DNA of 64,000 nucleotides from Lagopus muta. Taxonomy: Eukaryota; Chordata; Aves; Galliformes; Phasianidae. This document shows, piece after piece, positions 34,501 to 46,280 of the stretch (the stretch's first letter is position 1; every line of letters begins with the position of its first letter). A model generated the notes under the pieces. The model ran no database searches, was not told the origin of the DNA, and saw only the letters and a list, made by a program, of their open reading frames with translations. The translations under genes and the position numbers were made by a program. The DNA lies in assembly GCF_023343835.1 (NCBI RefSeq), contig NC_064435.1, forward strand, positions 80,610,134 through 80,674,133. Direction: 5' to 3'.

Positions 34501-37500
34501 GAAGATGGACCACTGAGTAAATTTTGGGTGTAAGTCTTAAAAATCTTGACAATTCTTCATTATTGTATCTCGTACACAGTAATGTGTGCTTACACAGATA
34601 CCTTACACGTATATGTCTGCATGTGTGAGTTATGAAACTTCTGTTTGCTGGTGTTCAGATAATTCTTGAAGCCATTTTTAGTGGAGGATGAATTTTGCTT
34701 TCCATTGAGTATTCTGATCAGAGTCTGAAGGAAAGTACCATGTTGCAAATTTATTTCATTGTGTAATTATAAGATCAGGTGCTTTGGTGTTTTGTTTTGT
34801 TTTTGCAAGGGGGAAGGACTGTGTTTTGGTTTGTTCTACGAGCTCAAAAATATCTCCATTGATTTACTTGGGAAATAATTTAATTTACTCTTAATTTATG
34901 GTAGATAAAGGAGTCAAAACAATGAGAGGTCATTGTTACCTAATATACACACAAAGATGGCATCTTTTGAAATAAGTAACAGTAGGGTGATTTAATTGTG
35001 TGTAACACAACAAAATGGCTTTCAGGTTTTTATAAAGCTGAGAAGACAATACAGTAAGAAAGAACAATCAACTTTTGATGTGTTTTTAAGAAGTTTGCTG
35101 TAAGCTTTGCCCTTCTGTTGCTCACTTATGTGGGTAGCCCTAAGTCTGCCAAGAGAGATGTAGGACAAAGTGATTGCAAAGCTCTGGGTACAAAGATGAA
35201 GAACGTGGGGGCCCAGGTAGTTTCTTTGATTTACAGGTGAAGCGTAGAAAGATAGTAGTAGTGGAAGCATACTGTAGGTTCACAGCTGGTTGTAGAACTA
35301 GTTTCAGAGGTGGCATTTTCACTTCTGTTACTTCTATAGCCATGAACTTTCTATTGATGAATAAGGACGGTCAATGAGAAATGTGATTCATCTGAAATAA
35401 TGAAAGGGAAACGTTTTTTGCCAGTGGGTTTGCAGTTTGTGACAAAACCTTCAAATTAGAAATGTCAGGGAATTGTGATAGCAGCTTGCAGATAACTGAA
35501 GGTACAGAGATCAGAGTGGTGCGTGTATGGCCCTGTGATGGAACTGAGAGAGCTGCTGAGAAAGTCAAAACCAACTGAAAGTGCCCAGCTTCAAGTGACT
35601 TTACATGTTTACAATCTGGGAAACAAATAGGGGAGCTCTAGCTCCACACATAGATTTAGACAAGAGCATTACTGGAGTAAAATAGAGTAACCCTGGGGTT
35701 CTGTGACGGATACAAACAGGCTTTCTGGGGAAGATGCCTGGGGAGAAAATGACAAGGACTTGACCTTTGTGAATGAGCAACTTGAAAATATTCTTTCTTA
35801 GCGGAATGGGTAGCAGGATGGTTGAGTGCTGGCTGAAGAGACCAGGAAAGGTGACATTACAGTAAGATGAAGGAGTAAACAAAATAATGTTTAATTGACT
35901 TGAGATACTCTCTCTCCATAGAGCTCGCCCTGCTTCTTGTAGAAGATTTTAACCTCCATGATATTTCCTGGAAGGGCAGCGTGGTGGGATGCAAAGCAGT
36001 CTTTGTGGAAAACTATGGGAATGACCCAGAGTTAGGTGATGGTAGTACAATGACCTGGTGTTTGAAACATGCCATAAATACTAGTTAGCAGTCCAGTAAA
36101 AAAACATCCTCTGAAGTGTGTCAGCAAGACTGTGTTTTATAAGGTATGAGGATAAATAGTCTCACTGGCATTGTTTTAAGTGTCAATTAAATTGTTCTGC
36201 CTAATTTTGACCTCTGCTTCAGGAAGGGTGGTAGCTGATCCACATGAACAGAATTATGTAAATATTTGCATATATAGTGTGAATGAATTAAGTGCTCTTA
36301 GGAAGTAAATAAAATTACTATGAAATGCTGTTCTGAAAGACATAGACAGTTCAAGGGTAGATAGCAGTTGTTCCTGGTTTACTAAGAATAAAACAGTAAG
36401 GTTAGATGAAGATTCAAACCAATAGTAGATGGCTTAAACCCTACAAGCATGAAACTTTGAAAGCTGTGGAATCACCGCCACTGGAAGCTGAGATCTGATT
36501 TGACCTGTGCATGTCATAGATGATTAAGCTACATTTAAGGATGCTCATTAAAAAAAATAAATTGATTCTTATTACCGTAGCATATAAACAGCAGTATAAT
36601 GTAATGGGTATATCTCTAATAAGAGAAGGTGTCAGCAAAAACACTGATTTTGCTAATGGTCAGTACTATTAATTGATATTACCTTGTCTGGTCCCATTTT
36701 ACCCCATACTACACCAAAAAGTCCATTGTCATCTTAACATGAAGCTTCCTATTAAGAAATATTTCAATGTTGTTTGGTTGTTTTTTGTTTGTTTTTTTGT
36801 TTTCAAATATCTGCATAAATTTTTAATCTTACTTGGGGGGGGGAGGGGGAAACACCATTCAGTTTGTCTTTGAATATCAACAGCTTTTAAGTCATGGTCA
36901 CCTCAGTCTAGTAAAATAATAAGATTCATATTGTTTTAGAAAACTTAAAATTTTAGTATTGAAAATTCAGAAAGTTTGGAAACATTAAACAGAAGAATGA
37001 TTCAAAAGATAGGATAAATCTAACCATGTTTTGAGTCTAACTGTATCTTTAAGAAACAATTTTTTTTCCCACTTCAGAGTGTCTAATTTTAGAAATATTC
37101 TGTTGCTATTAATTTGAATTATCTGCCATGTATAATTTGTGCTGCTGTACAGGAAATACAGAGGAAAGATTTAGTTCTTGTCCTCTGTGTAACCTCAGGT
37201 GTTGGAAGGGCTAAATGTGTGGTGCACCGATGTTTTGGTTAGCTTATGTATGTTTTTTCCTTTAAGGAAATTCTTTTTAAGTAATCAAAATAGCATCTTT
37301 TTTTTTTCTTTTTTTTTTTTTCCCAGCAACAGCCTGACAAATATAAATAAACTATTTAGACATACAATTAGATCATCAGATAATATAAAACAGTGCTTAA
37401 AAAGGATTCCGTACAGATTTTTGTTAGTTTGAAAAAGCTGGTGGTAAGTACTTCTTGCATGCCCAGGTAGACTAATCCAGTCATTGAGTAATGTACTTTC

Positions 37501-40500
37501 TGACCAGCAGATGGAAACAGGAAATAAAGCAAAAATGTTGTGACATTGCTGGTACAAAAAGTAAAGTGCACCAGTGTTGTTTTTTTATCCTTCTGCAGGT
37601 GGTGATAGCCTTCTTACTGCCTGATCTAAAGTTTTGTTTTGTTTTTATGTTACCATATCTTCTACCACAGTTCAAATGGACAAAGGCTATTGGTGGAATT
37701 GCTGTATATCTTAATTTCCTTATTTCATTGTTTTCCTCTGCACCCAGATGTATGGTGTAGTTACTACATTTGAATTTTTTTTGTATTAGGGAGATGGGTT
37801 TGTCCTGCAGGTAGGATAAAAGGCTTTTTAAAGGTGAAAATCATGTGTTTGCATTTCTGATCTTCTTTGTCACTGTGCTTTTATAATGAATCTAGGAACG
37901 TAACTAATGAGAAAAAATTCTTCACTCAGAGGTTGGGAAGGCACTGGCACAGGCTGTCTGGGGAAGTTATGGATGCACCATACTTGGAAGTGTTCAACAA
38001 CAGACTTAAGAGGCTCCTGGGCAGCCTGATCTAGTGGTTGGCAACCCTGCCCATGGCAAAAGGGTTGAGCCTAGATGATCATAGAGGTCCCTTGCAACCC
38101 ACGCCATCCAATGATTCCATGCTACTGCAGCTACTTGTGAATTATAAAAACGTGAAATCAAATATGAACTGGAAATAGTCTAGAAATATTAGGAAACTAA
38201 GGCAAAAAGAAACCTGTTACATAAATAATAAGTTGAATAGTAGTATTGTACTTTCAAGCCTCCTCAAAAAAAAAAAAAAAAAAAAAATCAGTGGGCCTCG
38301 ACAAAAACACTTGATTTCATGACGCAGGAATCCATTCAGTTTTTCTATATGTTTGCACCAGTATTATCTTCAATTCTGAGCTATATTTGCAAATTAGCAT
38401 AAAAATATTAAAGCAATTCAGAAAATGTAAACGTTTTGTGGACTAATCTGTACTTAAACAAATGTCAATATTAAAGAAACTTCTAATATTGCAGTAGTCA
38501 GTATAGTGTACTAAGTGATTTACTATCTCCTATTTCATGCAATAAAGGCAGTTAGCTAAGAGCAGCAATACGTACTTAGAAGAAATTTCCTAACTAGTTT
38601 GTGCCATAAAAATTGAATTTTATCGCATGCAATTGGAATCTTCCATTTAAGTTTAAAAATTAAAAACTAAACTAAAAAAAATAATCCACGGTGTTTCAGA
38701 CTAAGAGTAAATAGTGATTATCATGAATCAAACTAGTTAGTAATTGCTCTCTTTAGCAGTTTATGCAGCAATAGCTATCTTTATTTTCCAAGTAACTTGT
38801 TCTATTTATTCATTAGATGACCTTCTTTGTTGTTTGAATGCCATGATGCGTTTTGGTTTTTCTTTTCAGTTTTGATCAGCTCAAAATGGCTGTTGTGAAC
38901 TTGAAGAAACAAGCCAATAAGAAAAATGAGGGGAGTCTGGCTTATGTGAAAGGAGGTCTCAGTACATTTTTTGAAGCACAAGATGCTCTGTCAGGTAAAT
39001 TTTACTTAGTAAATATGGTATAAATGAAAAGTTTGTATCTGCATGTGTGGTTGAATTTAATATTAAAAACACTGTTCTTTGCAGTCTTTTCTGGAAGCAT
39101 ACAAGTCTGATCTCTGTGTTACTTTGATCACAAGTTGAGACAGGCTAGCTCATTGCTAGGGTATATTTGCAAATGATGGCACCAAAAGTATGACAGGAAT
39201 TGAAGATGTTTTTTGAAACTATATCCCACAAATGCAAAAAAGTGAGGAAATGTGGAACAAGAGATGTTATATGTTTTACAGACTACAGCAACGTAAAAGC
39301 TTCTATTCCATGATGCCTTATCCCATAATCAGACTGTATTATTTATATGAAAATTTAGTACCCACAGATTTAGGAAATTTTTCCACCTTTAGATTCTGTT
39401 TACCACAGGAAAAATGGCACACTAAGGAGATTACATCAGTTGTCTTTCTCTGTATACATAGTTGTGTGTGTGTGTACATGTATTTATGTCTATATGTGTA
39501 AATACATCCACATTAGCCTGAGACATAAAATGTCTCTCAGGTAAAAGCGTAACTAGATAGGACTACAATACCTGCTGACAAGGACTGTGCTGGCTAAGAA
39601 TGTGACTCTAGTGGGCTATTTCCAATAGCTTTGACGTTTACTACAATGCAGCACACGTGTATAGTATAACTATTATTCATAGGTTGCTCTAAAAGTAATG
39701 CCTTCTACTTATTTCCACGGAATCTGGTACAAAAAGAATGGCATTGTTTGATCAAGCAAATTCTCATCTACAAAACACTGTTTTTCAATGTAGTCACCAC
39801 CATTAGCTATGCATTTGTGCCGGCGATGTATAAAAGTCTGCATGCTGTGCTCATAAAAAATTTTCTCCGGTGGAGGTGACCTACTGATGCTGTCACCACT
39901 GCTGAAACACACAGCCTGCCGCCTCACTGTGTTGACATCTGATGTTCTGCATAAATATTCAGCAAGAGTCAACAAATGTCAATGGGTGCCACTTTTTCCA
40001 CATGGAGGAATTCATATCTTTGCTTCATATGAACTTCTGTGTTGCACTGTTTTGTCAGATTGCCCCTCTGCCGTCATCTGTCACACGGCAATAAAATGAA
40101 ATGGAGCGTCAGTGAGAAGGTTCAGCGTGTATTGCCGTGTCATCAGCATCCACCACTGATATTTTGGGCCAGCATCATAAACTAGGAGGCATTACTTTCA
40201 GAGCAGCCCTTGTATATTGAAGGATTTCCGTTTTTGATCCTGTATTATGGGTACCACAGACTAAGTAAACTTGTATCCATCTCTTCATAGCTTCACTCAA
40301 GCTAGCACTTCTGTTGGTTTTCAGAATACTGGTTTGGATAAATACTGCTTTTCTGTTGACCTACTTAGAGGCCACTCACTAACCGTCTGATAGCCAATTC
40401 TGTGTCTCAGAGAGAAGGGAAAGAAGTGCTGTTTCACTTGATGCTCCACTCATAGTCCTGCCCAAGATTAAAACCTGCGGTTTTAATATATATGTCATTT

Positions 40501-43500
40501 AATATATATGTCATCTGCCCTTCAGATGACAGTATTTTCCCAAGTGGCCGATAGCTTTTGTCTATCCACCTAATTTAGTCATTCTTAGATAATAACTTAT
40601 TTTCCACAGGTGCAGATGTGCATGCTTTGGTAGGAAAGATCTCATTTTAAGAAATCCGACAACTCTTTTCACAACAGATCTTAACTTCTTAATATCTCTG
40701 TTACCCCATCCAAAACTGGCCTAATATAGGTCAGCTTTGAAAATCGTGGCCTAAATTTAGAGAAGACTTCAGTAACAGAAGAGAAGAATTGAAGGTTTTG
40801 GTAGAAATAGTAAAGGTGGTAATCATATGAGAAGACATGAGGAAGAATGTGTTTGTGGCATTTTTTAACTCTGTTTTTAACCAATTTTTTATTAAATGCT
40901 AAGAATTCAAACTGATATTAGGCTATTTTTAAGGGGATTTCTTCAGTATCTTGGAAGCCCAAAGTGCTACTTTTTTGTAATAGTAAAAAATCCTAAGTTA
41001 TCCTCAACATTAAAATGTGATTTGTTTCTCACATCCAAATCTATTAAATACTCCTGAGGGTACCGAATTAGTTTTATTTCCCAATAGTTACTGGTATGGA
41101 AAAAAAGCAGTGCTGGTGAATATGTGTTATTTTCTAAGATTATTTTTTAGACTAGTGAAGGCTTAGTAGCATTTAGAGAAAGTTAATGCAAATCATAAAT
41201 ATTGTGGCTTTTCTAGAAAGGACACAATTTTTTTTTTGTCCCGTCTATTAAAATAGAGGCTTCTTGTCTTTGTAAACTGCTTGACTGATAAATAGAGAGG
41301 CCAAGCAGCTGTTTGGAATGCAAAAAAAAAAAAAAAAAAAAAAAAACTAATGAAATAATAGAGAAAGCAAACTTATTTGTTTCACTAAATGCTCTGTCTT
41401 GAATTTTAAATTTTGATAGATGTTATAGTGTTTGGCGTCTCTTATCCATGTTTATTTTACCTAAAATTAGAGTTTATCCATGTAGTCCTTCAAATGAATT
41501 ATGAACTTAAAAATTTGGGATGATTCATGGTTGGTGCCACTTTTCATCTGTAACCAGTGTCTTGTTTGGTCTTCCTCGTAGTGATCCCCCTTACATATTC
41601 AAAAGGAAGCAGACGTGTATCCTGAGTTGTTGTAAATGTTGAATTAAAATAGTACTAAGAAAGAAAGAGAATGACTTTGACGTTGTAAAAGAAATTTGGG
41701 GACTTCAGATCTTAATATGTTACACATTCAAAGCTATAACACTGGAATTCAAGGAATATAAAAACCAATGCAGTCTTTAGTTGTTAACTTCTGAGACTAA
41801 ATTGTTCATGAGAATGCATTGAAGGTCACAACTGTCTTCTCTGGTATTTTAACATGCATTTTTCTTTTGAGATTTCCTATTAATTGGCAAATGAAGAAGT
41901 GTTTTGGATTCTTTTCAGTCTAAATAAGCTTATTGCATTTGAATTTCAGGTTTCTAGTTCAGAACTACTTGTTTGCCCTTTCTTCCCCCACATGCAGAAT
42001 GTTATTGAGGGAATTTAACTGGAAAAAAAATTACATCTTTTGAGAGAGCTCTATTGTTAAAAGCAACAGCTAATTTGGATGTCAAGAGTGTTCCAGTAGC
42101 AGCAAGAAAAATGGAAATCTTTGACACCATCACCCAGCTTTCATGCCAGATGTCATGGCTTTTCTCCAAAGTGTTTTGTTACTACATTTTCCTCAAAGAA
42201 AAAGTGCAAAGAATTCAGGATGAGCATTACTAAAATTGTTTCTGGAGGAATAGGTCAGATGCAAAATTAAAAACAAACAAAATCAAAAGAAGAGCAAACA
42301 AGATACCTTCTAGGCAAGTAACTATTGAATTCAAGCTCTTTAGCAAAAGAGTAATTAATTAAAAGTTCCAGTATATTCTGACTACACAGTATTTGTACAA
42401 GATAATATCATGCCATTTTTCTGTTCACACACAAGAGTGAATTTGTTTTATTTTGTAATTTAGAAAAATGCCCCTAGAATTTGTATCTGCATAAAGCTGC
42501 ATCAATATTAGTTTGTTTGAAAACTGTAAGCTGACTTTGTCACAAGCTGCTAGGAACGCAGCCTCCATTCGATGAACTTTCATTGTTGCATGAGCATAGA
42601 ACTGTTGCAGATGGAAAGTGTCTGAAGGGAAGACCATTCTGTCAGTTTTCCAGTGAAGTTTAAATGCCCTGAACTGCCTGGGATTCGATTTCAGTTGTTG
42701 TTTTATCTTTTTTTAATTGTAATTATTCAATTTCTTTGGGAAGATATTACATGTTCTCTGAAGAGAACATGTTGATGGGGAAGAATTTAGGCATTCAGTT
42801 TTCCTCTCCAGATACCCTAGAATGATTCTTTCCCAATGACTATGCCTTATAAACTGTAGACCAGTTCCATTTCTCTGTGGGATTTTGTTGTGTAGCAGAG
42901 AGTCAGTGTGTTGTTATTTCTCTTCATTCTCTCTGCTTTGTGGTATAGGATGTTACTTTTTGTAGGGAGCTCACTCGTTTTACGGTTTCATATTCATCTA
43001 TTTGCACATCTGTTTGTATGTGTTTTTTTAACTCATACACTGTGAACAAAGCAAATATAAGAACTCGTGTAAGAAAGGGTTTGTTAAGAAAATAAGCGGT
43101 TGAATAGGCCAGAACCCTTGTTTGTTTGGTTTAATTTCTTGGAAAATAGAATTGCCTTATCAGATCCTCATGTCTCACTGTCTGCTAGCTTAGCTGACAG
43201 TTTGACAGTGATTGTGTCGCAGCAGAGATGTTCAACAGGAAGTTTGTTTCGTCAGCTGAAGGGAGCTGTAAGCTGAGCTGAAGGGGACTGGGCACCTCAG
43301 CTTGACCCACTTGTCAGCATCACAGAGTTCAGCTGATTTATTTCCCGTAATTCTAATTGCAGCCTAGAAAGCAGCGTTCCTAAAAGCGCTACTGTTTATA
43401 TCCTCGTAGAGACATAGTGTTTTACTGCCATAAGCAAATTGTGTTCCAGTTTGCTTATGAATCCTCTGGAATCCTCTGGAAAGCTAGAAAATGGATTTAC

Positions 43501-46242
43501 TTTGAATGTACTTCTCCAAAAGGGCTTTAGAAACCTTAGGCTGCAGTGCTTCTTTTTATTTTAGTGACAGTAAAAAATAAATAAATAAACAAATAATGGC
43601 CACTTTAATTGCCCAATTCCGTAGAAACATGCCAGTATGACATTCATATTGGCATATAAAGACAATGCAGTGTGCTCTTCAAAGTGTGGATATCTACAAC
43701 GAATTTGAGCTTTAAATTCAGTATTTCTTTAGACATAAGCATTTGATTAAACCAAATTCAAACATATGATTAGCACCCGAGTCATACAGCTGAATTTAAA
43801 AAGCTAGAATATGTCTGTGTTCAGTGTTTTTAGTGTGGCATTGCTGTTTATGTTATCGTCTCCCTCCTGCTTCAAGCAATGGAATACAGGTTTCATAGAG
43901 TAAGAACAATTATTCCTGGTAATTTTCAATATGGAAATTTGTAGAGAACAGGAAAGAGTGGGGCTGTGGAAACAAGCAGCCTGTGATAAGCTTGGATACT
44001 GTGTGTATGCCGTATATCTGACAGCACATCAGCCACCTCGGAGTTACAGTTCATGTGTGTGCATGTGTTCAACAGTAGATGCAGCTTACATGATTTAAGA
44101 ATTAAGATCCTGCCTCTGAGTAGCCATGAAACAATAGCTGATATGCTCAGGAGTTCACCATGTAGTTTTCCAAGGGGTGCTCATGTCTGAAGGCTTAAGG
44201 TATTTGTGCCACATTATATGTATGCTGAATAAGAAGCAATTGCACTCTCATTACCATATATTTTGTATTCGTGTTTATGGGAATTATTGATCAGCTAGGC
44301 ACAATGGGAAAATGAGTTGTTTCTCATTACAGTTTCTTTCTTGAAAACTTACTACTGCAGTGCTAAACATAGCAAGGAAAACATGAGCTTGCAGTGAACA
44401 ATGCCTACTGAGATAAAGATGACCTGATAAAGGTTTTCCTGTCAAACAAGTAAATGGTGATAGGTAGTTTAGTGTCAAATGGGTGCTTTCTCTTTATACA
44501 ATACCTACAGTGAACTTCTGCAGAAGACGAATTCTTCTATTAACATAATCTTCATAAAAAGTAAGGTTCTAGCACAGCATTTTCTAACAATTTTTTTCAG
44601 TGTCTCAAGCAAGAAGGTAGCATGATTAGAACAAGTGAAAAATAGGAATAGTCTCTGTCCACAGAAAGTTTCTGTTGCACAAGCCTGTACCTGTTTTTAT
44701 GGTAAATGCTCATACTTTTAGAGATGTAAGCTGGTAACAGTAACTACTAGCAGAATTTCTCCAAATGAAGTCATGACAGCTTTTAGCTGTCTGTTGTGTT
44801 CTGTGAATCTGGGGTTGTTGCCTGGGGTTGTTGCGGCCAAAGTGCAGGACCCAGCATTTGTCCTTGTTGACACTCATCCCAATAGCTTCAGCCCAGCTCT
44901 CCAGCCTGTCCAGATCTTTCTGTAGGGCCTTGCTGCCCCCAGGCAGATCGACACTTCCAGCCAACTTGGTATCATCCACAAACTTACTGAGGATGCACTG
45001 AGTGCCCTCATCCAGGTCATCAATAAAGGTACTGAAGAGGACAGGCAGCTTGTGCCAGCACCTCACCACTCTCTGGGAAGAACTTCCCCCTGATGTCTAA
45101 TCTAAATCTACCTTCCTTTAGTTTAAAACCATTCCTCCTCATCCTATCACTATCTACCCATGAAAAAAGTTGATTTCCCTCATGTTTATAAATATTAAAT
45201 ATTGGAAAGCCTCAGTGAGGTCTCCTCACAAACTTCCCTTTTCCAGGCTGAACAAGCCCAGTTCCTTCAGCCCATCTTCATAGGAGAGGTTCTCCAGGCC
45301 TTTCAATCATCCTTGTTGGTTTCCTCTGGACCCTCTCCAAAAGAGGAACATGAAGATTATAGCAATTTTCATGCTCTAAAATTGTCAAGTATCCTGGTAT
45401 GGGCCCGGGTCCAGTCCTTGAATCTTAGTTGATCTAAGGATGGCTAATAAACCCTGTTTTGAGGTCTGTTTTTGAAGTATTTGCCTGAAAATGTCACACT
45501 TGCTTATATATAATCCTCTGTGAGGTCTGTTAACTTTTCTCTCGCATTGTTGTTAAACAACATTTGGTCACTTATTTGCATAAAACTTCCCCTCCTGGCT
45601 CTGTGCCTTAGTTTTGTGGTTGTTTTTTTTTAATCTTTTGAAATTTTGTTGTGTTGTGTAATTAAACTTGAGAAAGTAAATGCTAGAGAAACAAAATACA
45701 AAATGCAGTTAAGGAGAATATTACCTTTACTTCAGTATTTTGTAATTTTGGCTTGGCTTAGTAGTGTTTATCAAAATAAGGCCAAGTTTGCCCTATAATT
45801 CACAAAAATATCTGGAAATTCTCTGAAAAAAATTATACTTAGCAGTACAGGCTATTGGCCAGAATAACAAACATTTCATTATGTGAACCTAAAGAAACTA
45901 ATGTATTATCACTGCTTCTGACATGCTATCTTTAAGTATTGCATTATGCACTACATATATACACTCCTGTTGAATCTGTTCAGAGGAGTTTTTATCCTAT
46001 GTACTGGTGCTGTCCTCATCAATGACACTGTTTTGTTCAAATTACAGAAAATTGTTACATCCTTCTAAAAAGCAAACCGAAGGCGTTCAGTCATTGCCAT
46101 GAATGCTGGAAGCATGTTAACATGTGTTCTTCATCCTTTCATTATTGTTCTTTGGTGCCAAATTGTTTATCGTTACCACATGAGATCTTTTGAACTACTT
46201 TACTGAGTCAGTCTTTCCTTTCTGTCAATTCTTTTTCTTTCT

Positions 46243-46280
<38 letters not shown>

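Larger units (their letters stand above)
33983..38869 (+). other. EXOC2: EXOC2 intron 5 (4,887 bp)
   Basis: It contains an AT-rich 72-bp duplication (34,157-34,280), a decayed CR1 endonuclease region (about 35,590-36,060), a G-run (36,835-36,849), a T-rich tract (37,298-37,321), a CR1 3' part (about 37,895-38,125) and a poly(A) run (38,266-38,287). Confidence 0.8.

Noticed and set aside
37491-37760. 89-codon hydrophobic plus-strand frame
   Set aside because: It overlaps open frames on the other strand, has no recognisable motif, and lies in AT/T-rich intron where such frames are expected.
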